Positions 49,136 to 57,983 of a stretch of 64,000 nucleotides of DNA are shown in pieces. Each line of letters starts with the position of its first letter. The stretch's first letter is position 1. The translations under genes and the position numbers were made by a program. The notes under the pieces were generated by a model, which had not been told where the DNA came from, ran no database searches, and saw only the letters and a program-made list of their open reading frames with translations. The stretch comes from Streptomyces mutabilis (lineage in GTDB: Bacteria; Actinomycetota; Actinomycetes; Streptomycetales; Streptomycetaceae), in NCBI RefSeq assembly GCF_014649815.1, contig NZ_BMTT01000002.1, positions 496,001 through 560,000 on the forward strand, in the 5' to 3' direction.

Positions 49136-50428
49136 TCACGCCTTCGGCGCGACCTTGCTGAGTCCGTTGATGATGCGGTCCATCGCGTCGCCGCCCGTCG
49201 GGTCCGTCAGGTTGGCGAGCATCTTCAGGGTGAACTTCATCAGCAGCGGGTGGGTGAGGCCGCGCTGGGTCGCGATCTGCATGACCTTCGGGTTGCCGAT
49301 GAGCTTCACGAAGGCGCGGCCCAGCGTGTAGTAGCCGCCGTAGGTGTCCTTGAGGACGCGCGGGTAACGCTGGAGGGCGATCTCCCGCTGGGCCGGCGTG
49401 GCCCTCGCGTGGGCCTGGGTGATCACGTCGGCGGCGATCTGGCCGGACTCCATGGCGTAGGCGATGCCCTCGCCGTTGAAGGGGTTCACCAGGCCGCCGG
49501 CGTCACCGACGAGCAGCAGGCCCTTGGTGTAGTGGGGCTGGCGGTTGAAGGCCATGGGCAGGGCGGCGCCGCGGATCGGACCGGTCATGTTGTCCGGGGT
49601 GTACCCCCAGTCCTCCGGCATGGATGCGCACCAGGCCTTCAGCACCTCGCGCCAGTCCAGCTCCTTGAAGGAGTCCGAGGTGTTCAGCACCCCGAGTCCG
49701 ACGTTCGAGGTGCCGTCGCCCATGCCGAAGATCCAGCCGTAGCCCGGCAGGAGGCGGTCCTGGGCGCCGCGGCGGTCCCACAGTTCCAGCCAGGACTCCA
49801 GGTAGTCGTCGTCGTGGCGGGGCGAGGTGAAGTACGTGCGGACCGCGACGCCCATCGGGCGGTCCTCGCGGCGGTGCAGGCCCATCGCCAGGGACAGCCG
49901 CGTGGAGTTGCCGTCGGCGGCGACGACCAGCGGCGCGTGGAAGGTGACCTCGCGCTTGTCCTCGCCCAGCTTGGCGTGGACGCCGGTGATGCGGCCGGTG
50001 CGGTCGTCGATGACGGGGGCGCCGACGTTGCAGCGCTCGTGGAGGCGGGCGCCGGCCTTCTGGGCCTGCCGGGCGAGCTGCTCGTCGAAGTCGTCGCGCT
50101 TGCGGACGAGTCCGTAGTCGGGGAAGGAGGCGAGGTCCGGCCAGTCGAGCTGGAGGCGGGAGCCGCCGCCGATGATGCGCAGGCCCTTGTTGCGCAGCCA
50201 GCCGGCCTCCTCCGAGATGTCGATGCCCATCGCCACGAGCTGCTTGACCGCGCGGGGGGTCAGGCCGTCGCCGCAGACCTTCTCCCGGGGGAAGGCGGTC
50301 TTCTCCAGGAGCAGGACGTCGAGCCCCGCCTTGGCCAGGTGGTACGCCGCCGTGGAGCCGGCCGGCCCCGCGCCCACGACGATCACGTCGGCGGTGTTCT
50401 CGGAGAGTGGCTCAGTCTCGACGGTCAC
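49136..50428 (-). CDS. Geranylgeranyl reductase family FAD-dependent oxidoreductase
   Basis: 430-residue flavoprotein. The FAD Rossmann motif is VVGAGPAGSTAAYHLAKAG (residues 16 on), VCGDGLTPRAV follows, and GDAGGLVNPFNGEGIAYAMESG is the second FAD contact. The family reduces double bonds of isoprenoid chains. In mycobacteria the homologue MenJ reduces a menaquinone side-chain bond, and Streptomyces contain MK-9(H6/H8), so tail reduction is a good inference here. Nearby menG, mqnC and nuo support this. GTG start at 50428. Confidence 0.88.
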   Translation of the reverse strand: MTVETEPLSENTADVIVVGAGPAGSTAAYHLAKAGLDVLLLEKTAFPREKVCGDGLTPRAVKQLVAMGIDISEEAGWLRNKGLRIIGGGSRLQLDWPDLASFPDYGLVRKRDDFDEQLARQAQKAGARLHERCNVGAPVIDDRTGRITGVHAKLGEDKREVTFHAPLVVAADGNSTRLSLAMGLHRREDRPMGVAVRTYFTSPRHDDDYLESWLELWDRRGAQDRLLPGYGWIFGMGDGTSNVGLGVLNTSDSFKELDWREVLKAWCASMPEDWGYTPDNMTGPIRGAALPMAFNRQPHYTKGLLLVGDAGGLVNPFNGEGIAYAMESGQIAADVITQAHARATPAQREIALQRYPRVLKDTYGGYYTLGRAFVKLIGNPKVMQIATQRGLTHPLLMKFTLKMLANLTDPTGGDAMDRIINGLSKVAPKA

Positions 50429-50525
50429 GGCGGGATCTCCCCAAGTTCGGAATCTGCGTGCCGACCGGCACTGGTCATGGGCAGTCTATTCAGCGACACC
50501 CACGACCCGGCTGAAGGGCTGCCCA

Positions 50526-51041
50526 GTGAACCGAGCTCTGCCCGTTGTACGGTTGCGCGTTCCCACCGACGAGGACGCGGTCGCCTGGCACCGGATCTTC
50601 GACGATCCGGACGTCATGGAGTTCCACGGCGGGAGGCCCGCGGAACTGTCCGTCTACGAGGAGCTCACCGCCCGCCAGCGCCGGCACGACGCGGAGCGCG
50701 GCTTCTGCCTGTGGACCATGGTGGACGAGGCCGGCACGGTCATCGGCTTCACGGGCGCCCAGCCGTGGCCGCAGGACTGGGGCCCCAAGGGCGAGATCGA
50801 GATCGGCTGGCGCCTGGCGCGGGCGTACTGGGGCAAGGGGTACGTCACGGCGGCGGCCCGGCAGACGCTGGAGCGGGTGCGGGCCGCGGGCGTACCGGAG
50901 GTGGTCGCCATGGTCGACGCCCGCAACACCCGGTCCATCGCGGTCACGGAGCGGCTGGGCATGCGCCTCGCCGGGGTCTTCACCACCCCGGCCGCGCGGC
51001 GGCAGGGGCACTGCTACCGACTCCCGCTGCAACACCGGTGA
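50526..51041 (+). CDS. GNAT acetyltransferase, RimJ/RimL type
   Basis: 171 residues. The acetyl-CoA loop is seen as RLARAYWGKGYVTAAARQTLE (Q/RxxGxG/A form), after GEIEIGWRL; the C-terminal NTRSIAVTERLGMRLAG is typical of RimJ/L-like enzymes. GTG 50526 has AAGGG upstream. It may acetylate a protein N-terminus or a small amine; the substrate is unknown. Divergent from the reductase gene with 97 bases between. Confidence 0.88.
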   Translation: MNRALPVVRLRVPTDEDAVAWHRIFDDPDVMEFHGGRPAELSVYEELTARQRRHDAERGFCLWTMVDEAGTVIGFTGAQPWPQDWGPKGEIEIGWRLARAYWGKGYVTAAARQTLERVRAAGVPEVVAMVDARNTRSIAVTERLGMRLAGVFTTPAARRQGHCYRLPLQHR

Positions 51042-51137
51042 CTCACCGCAACCGACTGCCACAGTGAGCGACTTCGGCGGCTTCCGGGCGGTGCGCGGCG
51101 GCGCTACTCTGCCGGGTACCGCTGGGGGGTGACGCCC

Positions 51138-51518
51138 GTGCGCCCGGTACCCGAGAAGGCCGACGTACGCGTACCGCGCCTGGTCGGCCTGATGGCCGTG
51201 GACGCGCGGGAGGAGGCCCACGCGCGGGGCCTGTGCCTGCAGGCACCGGACCGGCCCGACTTCCACCTCGCCGTCGTCGACCACGTCGTACGGCAGTACC
51301 CGCAGCCCGGCGCGCGCGTGCCGCGGGAGTCGGCGGTGTACGTGTGGTTCGGCTTCGGCGAGGACGAGGGCGGCGGAGGCATCCGGGAGCCGCGCGTGCC
51401 GGGACCGCCGCGGGGAGGGCCGCGGCGGGAGCTGAACGAGCCGGGTCAGGACGGACCGGGCGCGGGAGGGCCCGTCCGGGCGGGGCCGCCGTACTGCGCG
51501 ACCCTCAGCTCTCCTTGA
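51138..51518 (+). CDS. Small PASTA-domain protein
   Basis: 126 residues. [21 protein letters not shown] through [17 protein letters not shown] is one PASTA domain, the beta-lactam/peptidoglycan-sensing module. The tail after the Asp/Glu/Gly-rich linker is disordered. There is no signal peptide or membrane helix, so it is cytoplasmic unless a start further upstream is used, which is odd for PASTA proteins. GTG 51138 fits the GGGGGG ribosome site; GTG 51129 is possible. Overlaps the end of menG by 14 bases on the opposite strand. Confidence 0.75.
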   Translation: MRPVPEKADVRVPRLVGLMAVDAREEAHARGLCLQAPDRPDFHLAVVDHVVRQYPQPGARVPRESAVYVWFGFGEDEGGGGIREPRVPGPPRGGPRRELNEPGQDGPGAGGPVRAGPPYCATLSSP

Positions 51519-52200
51519 ACCCCCGGTGCAGCGCCACCACGCCACCCGTGAGGTTCCGCCACGCCACCCTCGACCAGCCGGCCTTGCCCAGCCGCTCGGC
51601 GAGCGCCGGCTGGTCGGGCCAGGCGCGGATGGACTCGGCGAGGTAGACGTACGCGTCGGGGTTGGACGACACCGCGCGGGCCACCGGCGGCAGGGCGCGC
51701 ATCAGGTACTCGGTGTAGACGGTGCGGAACGGCGTCCAGGTCGGGTGCGAGAACTCGCAGATGACGACCCGGCCGCCGGGCCGCGTCACCCGGTACATCT
51801 CGCGCAGCGCGGCATCCGTGTCCTGCACGTTGCGCAGCCCGAAGGAGATGGTGACGGCGTCGAACGTGTCGTCCCGGAACGGCAGCCGGGTCGCGTCGCC
51901 CGCGGTGAACGGCAGCCAGGAGTGCCGCTCCTTGCCGACCTGGAGCATGCCGAGGGAGAAGTCGCAGGGGACGACGTAGGCGCCGGTGCGGGCGAAGGGC
52001 AGGGAGGAGGTCGCCGTGCCCGCAGCGAGGTCCAGAACCTTCTGCGCGGGGCGGGCGTCGACGGCCCGGGCGACCGCCTTGCGCCACGCCCGGTCCTGGC
52101 CGAGCGAGAGCACGGCGTTCGTCAGGTCGTACCGTTCCGCGACGTGGTCGAACATCGAGGCGACTTCGTGCGGCTGCTTGTTCAGGGAAGCGCGGGTCAC
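51505..52200 (-). CDS. menG: Demethylmenaquinone methyltransferase
   Basis: 231-residue SAM-dependent methyltransferase of the UbiE/MenG family. The Rossmann motif I is [17 protein letters not shown], later [21 protein letters not shown] matches the UbiE signature, and [12 protein letters not shown] ends the core. It adds the C-methyl group in the last step of menaquinone synthesis. GTG start. It shares the - strand with the acyltransferase gene 43 bases below, though in direction of transcription it precedes nothing of its own pathway. Confidence 0.95.
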   Translation of the reverse strand: MTRASLNKQPHEVASMFDHVAERYDLTNAVLSLGQDRAWRKAVARAVDARPAQKVLDLAAGTATSSLPFARTGAYVVPCDFSLGMLQVGKERHSWLPFTAGDATRLPFRDDTFDAVTISFGLRNVQDTDAALREMYRVTRPGGRVVICEFSHPTWTPFRTVYTEYLMRALPPVARAVSSNPDAYVYLAESIRAWPDQPALAERLGKAGWSRVAWRNLTGGVVALHRGFKES

Positions 52201-52243
52201 GGCCCCATTGTTGCAGCACGCGTCCCTTCCGGCGCGGACGGGC

Positions 52244-53401
52244 TCACGGCAGCAGGCGCGGTCTCTTGCGCGCGGCGGCGTCCTCCACCCAGCCGAACAG
52301 CAGCACGAACACCGCGACCAGGGCCCAGCCCACCCCCAACAGGAACCACTGGCTGCCCAGAGGCAGGTGGGCCTCGAAGGCGGGCACCTCCCAGAACCGG
52401 TCGATCAGCGGAACGGCCAGGACGAGGGCGAGCTCGTGCCAGAGGTAGACCGTCACCGCGCGGGTGTTGAAGACGGTCACCAGCCGGTCCAGCGGCCGGC
52501 ACCGGGCGAGCCCCGCGAAGCCGAGCCCGAGCCGCGCCCTGGAGTACATCAGCAGCGTCACGAACCCGGCCGACCAGAACGCCTGGGCGAGCGGGATGTC
52601 GTCGAGGTCGTAGGTGCCGTACTCGTCCTGGTGCGCGAAGGCGTACCAGGCACCGTAGGAGAGCGCCGCGAGAGACAGGGCGACGACCGCGGCGGGCTTG
52701 AGGCGGGCCGGCACGCCGTCGCGGTGCGCGAAGCCGAGCATCCAGCAGAACAGGTACGTCGCCAGGTCCAGCAGTCCGCTCCCGAAGCGGTTCTCCGGCG
52801 GCTGCCCGACGTAGCAGAGCACCACGATCGGGGCCAGGGACAGCAGCAGCACCGGCACCGGGGCGAGCCGGAACAGCCGCAGCAGCAGCGGTGAGAGCAG
52901 GACGAACCACAGGTAGGTCCGCAGGTACCAGAGGATCTCCCAGGCCTGCTCGCCCCACGCGCTGCCCGGCGGGTCGCCGAGCGGCACGATCCAGAAGACG
53001 ATCTGCCACCCGGGCATCCAGCCGCGCACCAGCATCGCGCCCACCACGAAGAGCCCCCAGCACCAGAACGGCGGGAGCAGGCGGCGCAACCGGCCCCGGA
53101 TCACCGCCGGGGCCGGCCGGCTGCCGAGCGACCTGGCCATCAGGCTGCCGGCCAGGCCGAACATGACCCCCATGGAGGGGAAGACCAGCCCGGCCCAGGG
53201 CCAACCGAAGACGTGGTACGCGACGACCCGGACCAGGGCCAGGGCGCGCAGGACGTCGAAGTAGCGGTCCCGGCCGCCGGCCGCGGGGGCCGTAGGTGCG
53301 GCGGCGGACGACGCCGGGCCTGTGCCCGGGGCGCACGGCGCCGGAGCCGACCCGGACGGCGCCCGGTTCGCTACCGGGTCACCCTTGCGGTGCGCCCCCA
53401 T
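52244..53401 (-). CDS. Acyltransferase-3 family membrane protein
   Basis: 385 residues, about ten helices, OafA/acyltransferase-3 type. The signature [22 protein letters not shown] carries the family His, and the C-terminal [15 protein letters not shown] the last helix motif. Such enzymes O-acylate surface sugars. The ATG shares one base with the stop of the deacetylase-GT2 gene (TGATG), which indicates translational coupling; it probably acylates the same polymer. Confidence 0.85.
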   Translation of the reverse strand: MGAHRKGDPVANRAPSGSAPAPCAPGTGPASSAAAPTAPAAGGRDRYFDVLRALALVRVVAYHVFGWPWAGLVFPSMGVMFGLAGSLMARSLGSRPAPAVIRGRLRRLLPPFWCWGLFVVGAMLVRGWMPGWQIVFWIVPLGDPPGSAWGEQAWEILWYLRTYLWFVLLSPLLLRLFRLAPVPVLLLSLAPIVVLCYVGQPPENRFGSGLLDLATYLFCWMLGFAHRDGVPARLKPAAVVALSLAALSYGAWYAFAHQDEYGTYDLDDIPLAQAFWSAGFVTLLMYSRARLGLGFAGLARCRPLDRLVTVFNTRAVTVYLWHELALVLAVPLIDRFWEVPAFEAHLPLGSQWFLLGVGWALVAVFVLLFGWVEDAAARKRPRLLP

Positions 53402-55641
53402 CACCCGGCCCCCGTCGGCGTCCCCACCTCGCCCGTCCGCTTCAGCTTCTGCCAGCGCAGCCGGCCACCGGTGAGGGCGGTGACGCAGGAGTGGATGAGG
53501 ACGAGGTACATCATCTGCCGGTACGCGAGCTGCTGGAGCGGCATCATCAGCAGGTACCGGTACTTCTCCCGGTCGAGCCGGAAGGCGTACGCCGCGCACA
53601 GCAGCTGCACGCCGAGCACCGCCGACCACGCGAGCAGCGCCGACCGGACGTCGACGAAGATCATCGAGTAGACGGTGAAGACATCGATCAGCGGCGCGAA
53701 GACCGGAGTCACGACCTGGAAGAGCACGACCAGCGGCATGCCGACCCGTCCGAAGCGGCCCGAGGGCCCCTTGTCCCTCAGGGAGCCGCGGTGCTTCCAC
53801 AGCGCCTGCATGGTGCCGTAGGACCAGCGGTAGCGCTGCGACCAGAGCTGCTTCAGCGAGCCCGGCGCCTCCGTCCAGGCCCGCGCGTGCTCCTGGTAGA
53901 CGACCCGCCATCCGGCGCGGTGCAGGGCGATGGTGATGTCGGTGTCCTCGGCGAGGGTGTCGTCGCTCATGCCGCCGGCCTCCAGGACCGCCTGCCGACG
54001 GAAGGCACCGATCGCGCCGGGGATGGTCGGCATGCAGCGCAGCAGGTCGTACATGCGCCGGTCGAGGTTGAAGCCCATCACGTACTCGATGTGCTGCCAG
54101 GCGCCGATGAGGGTGCGCCGGTTGCCGACCTTGGCGTTGCCCGCCACCGCGCCGACGGACGGGTCGGCGAAGGGCTGCACCAGGTGCCGTACGGTGTCCG
54201 GCTCGAAGACGGTGTCGCCGTCCATCATCACGACGATGTCGTACCGGGCGTTGCGGACGCCGTTGTTGAGGGCTGCGGGCTTGCCCGCGTTGGCCTGCCG
54301 GATCACGCGGACGCCGGGCAGCCCCAGCGACTCGGCGATCTCGGCCGTGCCGTCCGTCGAACCGTCGTCCACGACGATGATCTCGATCGGATGGGTGCTG
54401 CGCGCCAGCGACTGGAGCGTGTTGGCGATGCACTCCTTCTCGTTGTACGCCGGGACGACCACGCTGACCGGGCCGGTGACGGGCGGTCCCCAGCCGAAGC
54501 GGCGTCTGTTGCGCTGTCCGTAGTGGCGGCGGGCGAGGATCACCATCATCCCGAACCGCCCCATGACGGCCACGCCCACGACCATCAGCCCGACCGAGAG
54601 CGCGGGCACCGTCCACTCGGCGACGGCGACGGCCGCGATGAGCGCCTTGCCCTCGTAGAGGGTCGTGCCGGTGGCCTGGTGGTGGGCGGCCTGGAGGCCG
54701 CCGTGGGTGCCGGATGCCTCAGCCGGGGCCGCGGGCCGGCCGGTGGGCTGCTGCTCGGCCATGGCGCCGCTGATGGTGGTGAAGGTGTATCCCTTCGCCT
54801 TCATCTTCTCGATGTACTCGGGCAGTGCCTCGATCGTCTGCGCACGCTCACCGCCCGCGTCGTGGAAGAGGACGGATGCGCCCTCGCCGTCCTCCGGTGT
54901 CGCCCACTCGACGATCTTCGAGACGCCGGGCTGCTGCCAGTCGTCGCTGTCGGTGTCGATGAAGACGCTGGTGTAGCCCTCCTCGCCGAGCTTCTCGTAG
55001 ACGGGCCAGCTGTAGTTGTCGATGGCGTCCGTCTCGGAGGAGTACGGCGCCCGGAACAGCGTCGTGGTGATGCCGGCCGCGCCCGCGAGGGCGAGCTGCG
55101 TCTGCTCGATCTCGCGGGTGACGCGGGCGTCGCTCTGGTAGGAGAGGTCGACGTGGGTGAAGGTGTGGATGCCCACCTCGTTGCCCTGCTCGACCAGTTC
55201 CCGAACGATGTCCGGGTAGCGCGAGACCATCGACCCGACCAGGAAGAACGTGCCGGGCACGTCGTACTCCTCGAGGATCTCCAGCACCTGGGGCGTCCAG
55301 GTGGGGTCCGGGCCGTCGTCGAAGGTCAGGGCGATCGTCTTGTCCGGGACGGAGAGAGTGGTGGCCTGCCCGCCGGGGAAAGTGAGGATCGGCCCGCCGT
55401 CGAGGACCTCGTCGGGGACGTCGCTCGCGCCGGCGCCGGTGCGCACGCGCTGGTCGCCGCCGACCTCCGCGCGCAGGTAGCCGTCGAGGAGCATCACGCA
55501 GGTCAGGGCGAGCAGGAGCAGCAGAGCGAGCAGCACCCGCGGCCGTTGCAGCGCGGCGGCACGGCCTGCGGCCCGCTCGATGCGGGAGGGGGCGCGGCGG
55601 CCGCCCCGTGCGGGCGGGGAGGAGGGAGTGGGCGTGGTCAT
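53401..55641 (-). CDS. Fused polysaccharide deacetylase / processive GT2 synthase
   Basis: 746 residues. A helix at about 36-54, then an extracytoplasmic CE4 domain: TFDDG 106-110, GIHTFTH with H159 and H163, RAPYS. A second helix region near 395-420 leads into a cytoplasmic GT2 domain: SVVVPAYNEKECI, MMDGDTVFE, EDTDIT and QRYRWSYG, the D,D,D,QxxRW pattern of processive synthases. More helices form the C-terminal channel. This fuses IcaA- and IcaB-like activities and resembles Streptomyces MatB; a partly deacetylated N-acetylglucosamine-type polymer is inferred. ATG 55641. Confidence 0.88.
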   Translation of the reverse strand: MTTPTPSSPPARGGRRAPSRIERAAGRAAALQRPRVLLALLLLLALTCVMLLDGYLRAEVGGDQRVRTGAGASDVPDEVLDGGPILTFPGGQATTLSVPDKTIALTFDDGPDPTWTPQVLEILEEYDVPGTFFLVGSMVSRYPDIVRELVEQGNEVGIHTFTHVDLSYQSDARVTREIEQTQLALAGAAGITTTLFRAPYSSETDAIDNYSWPVYEKLGEEGYTSVFIDTDSDDWQQPGVSKIVEWATPEDGEGASVLFHDAGGERAQTIEALPEYIEKMKAKGYTFTTISGAMAEQQPTGRPAAPAEASGTHGGLQAAHHQATGTTLYEGKALIAAVAVAEWTVPALSVGLMVVGVAVMGRFGMMVILARRHYGQRNRRRFGWGPPVTGPVSVVVPAYNEKECIANTLQSLARSTHPIEIIVVDDGSTDGTAEIAESLGLPGVRVIRQANAGKPAALNNGVRNARYDIVVMMDGDTVFEPDTVRHLVQPFADPSVGAVAGNAKVGNRRTLIGAWQHIEYVMGFNLDRRMYDLLRCMPTIPGAIGAFRRQAVLEAGGMSDDTLAEDTDITIALHRAGWRVVYQEHARAWTEAPGSLKQLWSQRYRWSYGTMQALWKHRGSLRDKGPSGRFGRVGMPLVVLFQVVTPVFAPLIDVFTVYSMIFVDVRSALLAWSAVLGVQLLCAAYAFRLDREKYRYLLMMPLQQLAYRQMMYLVLIHSCVTALTGGRLRWQKLKRTGEVGTPTGAG

Positions 55642-55660
55642 GGCGGTGGGGGTGTCCCGG

Positions 55661-56137
55661 TCAGTCGGTGGCGGCGCCGCTGGAGGTGGCGGCGGCGCTC
55701 GGGGTGGCGACGGCGCCAGGGGTGGCGGCGCTGGGGGTGGCGGCGGAGGAGGGCGCGGTGGTGGCTCCGGAGGGTGCGGTGGGTGCGGTGGGCGCACCCG
55801 AGGGCGGGGTCCCCGTGGGCATGACGCCGCCCTGCGGGCCCGCGCCACCACCGCCCGGGCCGGGGCCGCCACCGTTCTGCCCGCCCCCGAAGGGCAGCAG
55901 CGAGGACGGACTCACCGAGGTGCCGATCCCCATGAAGGCCAGGCCCAGCACGGCCGCGTAGCCGACGCAGACCGCCCCGACCAGGAGACCCACCCGGCGC
56001 AGCAGCCGTGCGCGGCGTCCGGAGGTGTCGACGAACACGGGCCCCTCCGCGGACCCGCTGCCGCGTTTGCGGCGTCGCCCGCGCGCGGGCTTCTCACCGA
56101 GGGCGGCGCGGGAATCGAAGGCAGGCTCGGAATGCAT
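55661..56137 (-). CDS. Single-helix membrane protein, Pro/Ala/Thr-rich outer tail
   Basis: 158 residues: basic cytoplasmic part, a helix at about 48-70, and an outer tail of about 85 residues composed mostly of Gly, Pro, Ala, Thr and Ser. I know no family for it. It lies 19 bases before the deacetylase-GT2 gene and is first in the operon, so it may be a scaffold or anchor of the synthase. Confidence 0.65.
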   Translation of the reverse strand: MHSEPAFDSRAALGEKPARGRRRKRGSGSAEGPVFVDTSGRRARLLRRVGLLVGAVCVGYAAVLGLAFMGIGTSVSPSSLLPFGGGQNGGGPGPGGGGAGPQGGVMPTGTPPSGAPTAPTAPSGATTAPSSAATPSAATPGAVATPSAAATSSGAATD

Positions 56138-56321
56138 TCCCCGGACGTTAGGGAGCTTTGCCTGTCGCGAACTCGGACCGCGTTATGAGGTTCCGGTGAA
56201 AGGCGCCGCAGGCTGTCCGCGCCCTGTGAGACGGCGGCAACCCGGCCTCTTTTCTCAGGAAAGGCCCAGCATCGCGTGACAGGTTCACTCGTCCGACGAC
56301 GAGAACGGGAGCGTGCTGCAC

Positions 56322-57344
56322 ATGAGGGCTTACCGGAAGGCGGCGGCCGGGTGCGCCCTGCTGCTCGCCCTGGCCACCGCGGGATGCGCCGGACCGGACG
56401 GCGGCACCAGCGACACGAACGGCACGGAGGACCGGGCCACCGCGGCACCGTCCGAGTCGTCCACGCCGGGCACCGCCTACGCCCCCTACGTCAGCGCCAC
56501 CACCGCCTCCGCCAACGACTCGGCGGGCTCCCCCGCGACGTACAACCTGGCGTTCGTCATCTCCTCCGGCGACGACTGCGTCCCGCGCTGGAACGGCGTC
56601 CAGGATATCGACGACACCTCCGTCGCCTCGCGCATCGCGAAACTGAAGGAGTCCGGCGCCACCGTCCGCGTCTCCTTCGGCGGCGCCTCCGGCACGGAGC
56701 TGGCGGCGGTCTGCGACAGCGCCTCCGACCTGGCGGACGCGTACGGCGCGGCCCTGGACGCGGCCGGTGCCACGCGGGCGGACTTCGACGTCGAGGGCGA
56801 CGACCTGACCGACACGGACTCCGTCGCCCTGCGCTCGGAGGCGATCGCGCTGCTCCAGGAGGAACGCGACGGCCTGGAGGTCTCCTTCACCCTCCCGGTG
56901 ATGCCCTCGGGCCTGGACTCCGACTCTCTGGCGCTGCTGGCGTCCGCCAACGACCACTCCGTACGCGTCTCCGCGGTCAACCTCATGACCATGAACTACG
57001 GGGAGTCCTACGACGGCGACATGGGCGACTACGCCCTCACCTCGGCCGAGGCCGCGCACACGCAGCTCCGTGAGATCTTCGGCACCTCGGACGCGGACGC
57101 CTGGCGGAACACGGCACTCACCTCGATGCTCGGCGTCAACGACGTCGCCGGCGAGACCTTCACCCTCGCGGACGCCGCGGAGGTCCGCGCGTTCGCCGAG
57201 GAGAAGGGCATCGCCTGGGTGTCGATGTGGGCCGCCTTCCGGGACGAGCAGTGTGCCGAGGACGCGTCGGCCACCGACGCGCTCACCACGTGCAGCGGCG
57301 TGGAGCAGGAGGACGGGGCGTTCGGGACGGCGTTCGGCACGTAG
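56322..57344 (+). CDS. GH18-like secreted protein, probable lipoprotein
   Basis: 340 residues. A signal peptide ends LATAGC, which may be lipidated (Cys21 or nearby). After a Thr/Ser linker, the GH18-like barrel runs from about 50: YAPYVSATTAS, VSFGGASGTELAAVC, and ADFDVEG, which gives DxDxE with the catalytic Glu; NLMTMNYG and VSMWAAF are later strands. It resembles chitinases of the ChiD-like bacterial type. Placement opposite the polymer synthase operon (divergent, 184 bases) suggests cleavage of N-acetylglucosamine polymers, though this is inference. Confidence 0.8.
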   Translation: MRAYRKAAAGCALLLALATAGCAGPDGGTSDTNGTEDRATAAPSESSTPGTAYAPYVSATTASANDSAGSPATYNLAFVISSGDDCVPRWNGVQDIDDTSVASRIAKLKESGATVRVSFGGASGTELAAVCDSASDLADAYGAALDAAGATRADFDVEGDDLTDTDSVALRSEAIALLQEERDGLEVSFTLPVMPSGLDSDSLALLASANDHSVRVSAVNLMTMNYGESYDGDMGDYALTSAEAAHTQLREIFGTSDADAWRNTALTSMLGVNDVAGETFTLADAAEVRAFAEEKGIAWVSMWAAFRDEQCAEDASATDALTTCSGVEQEDGAFGTAFGT

Positions 57345-57376
57345 GCCCGCCGGACGAGCCCCGTGGGACCGCGCGC

Positions 57377-57976
57377 TCAGCGCCCCCGGTACACCAGACG
57401 GCCGCCCACGACGGTGGCCACGCACGTGGACGCGCCGTCCCGCACGAGCGCGGCCCGGTCGGCTACGTCGAACACCGCGAACCGGGCGGGCTTTCCGGGA
57501 GCCAGCCCGGGAAGCAGCACCAGCGGCACCGGCGAGAAGGACGCGGGCCCGGGCAGCGTGGCCGGACGCGCCGCCACGGCGAGCCCCGCCCCGCGCACCG
57601 CGTCCAGCGCCGCGCGACTGCGCAGCTCCCCGGCGACGGCGACCGTCCCGTGCGCCAGCATGCGCTGTACCCCTCGGCGTGCGCTGGCGCCCCGCGCTGA
57701 CGGGTTCGCGCCGAGGAGGGCGAGCGCGCGCTCCCCGGAGATCGGCTCGGTGCCCAGCCGGTCCGCTTCGCGCGGGTCGGGGTGGTACGCCTGCTCCAGC
57801 AGTTCCGGCCCGTACGGGTTCAGCAGTCCGGGCGTCAGGATGCCGGGCCACCGGCGCACCCGCGCCCGCGGGTGGTCGGCGACCAGTGCCTCGTACGGGC
57901 CGACGGCGGCGAGATGCGCGCCGTCGACCACGACGGCCGTCTCCGGCGAGGCTTCACAGACGTGGATCGTGAGCAC
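57377..57976 (-). CDS. Short imidazolonepropionase/amidohydrolase-like protein
   Basis: 199 residues. It resembles only the composite outer domain of amidohydrolases (AHLAAVGPYEALVADHPRARVRRWPGILTPGLLNPYG and FAVFDVADRAALVRDGASTCVATVVGGRLVYRG as separate halves). The metal-binding barrel (HxH motif) is missing. GTG 57976 lies 7 bases after mqnC, and the same pair is common in Streptomyces. Function is unknown; a part in futalosine handling is tempting but unproven. Confidence 0.65.
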   Translation of the reverse strand: MLTIHVCEASPETAVVVDGAHLAAVGPYEALVADHPRARVRRWPGILTPGLLNPYGPELLEQAYHPDPREADRLGTEPISGERALALLGANPSARGASARRGVQRMLAHGTVAVAGELRSRAALDAVRGAGLAVAARPATLPGPASFSPVPLVLLPGLAPGKPARFAVFDVADRAALVRDGASTCVATVVGGRLVYRGR

Positions 57977-57983
57977 GGCGGCC

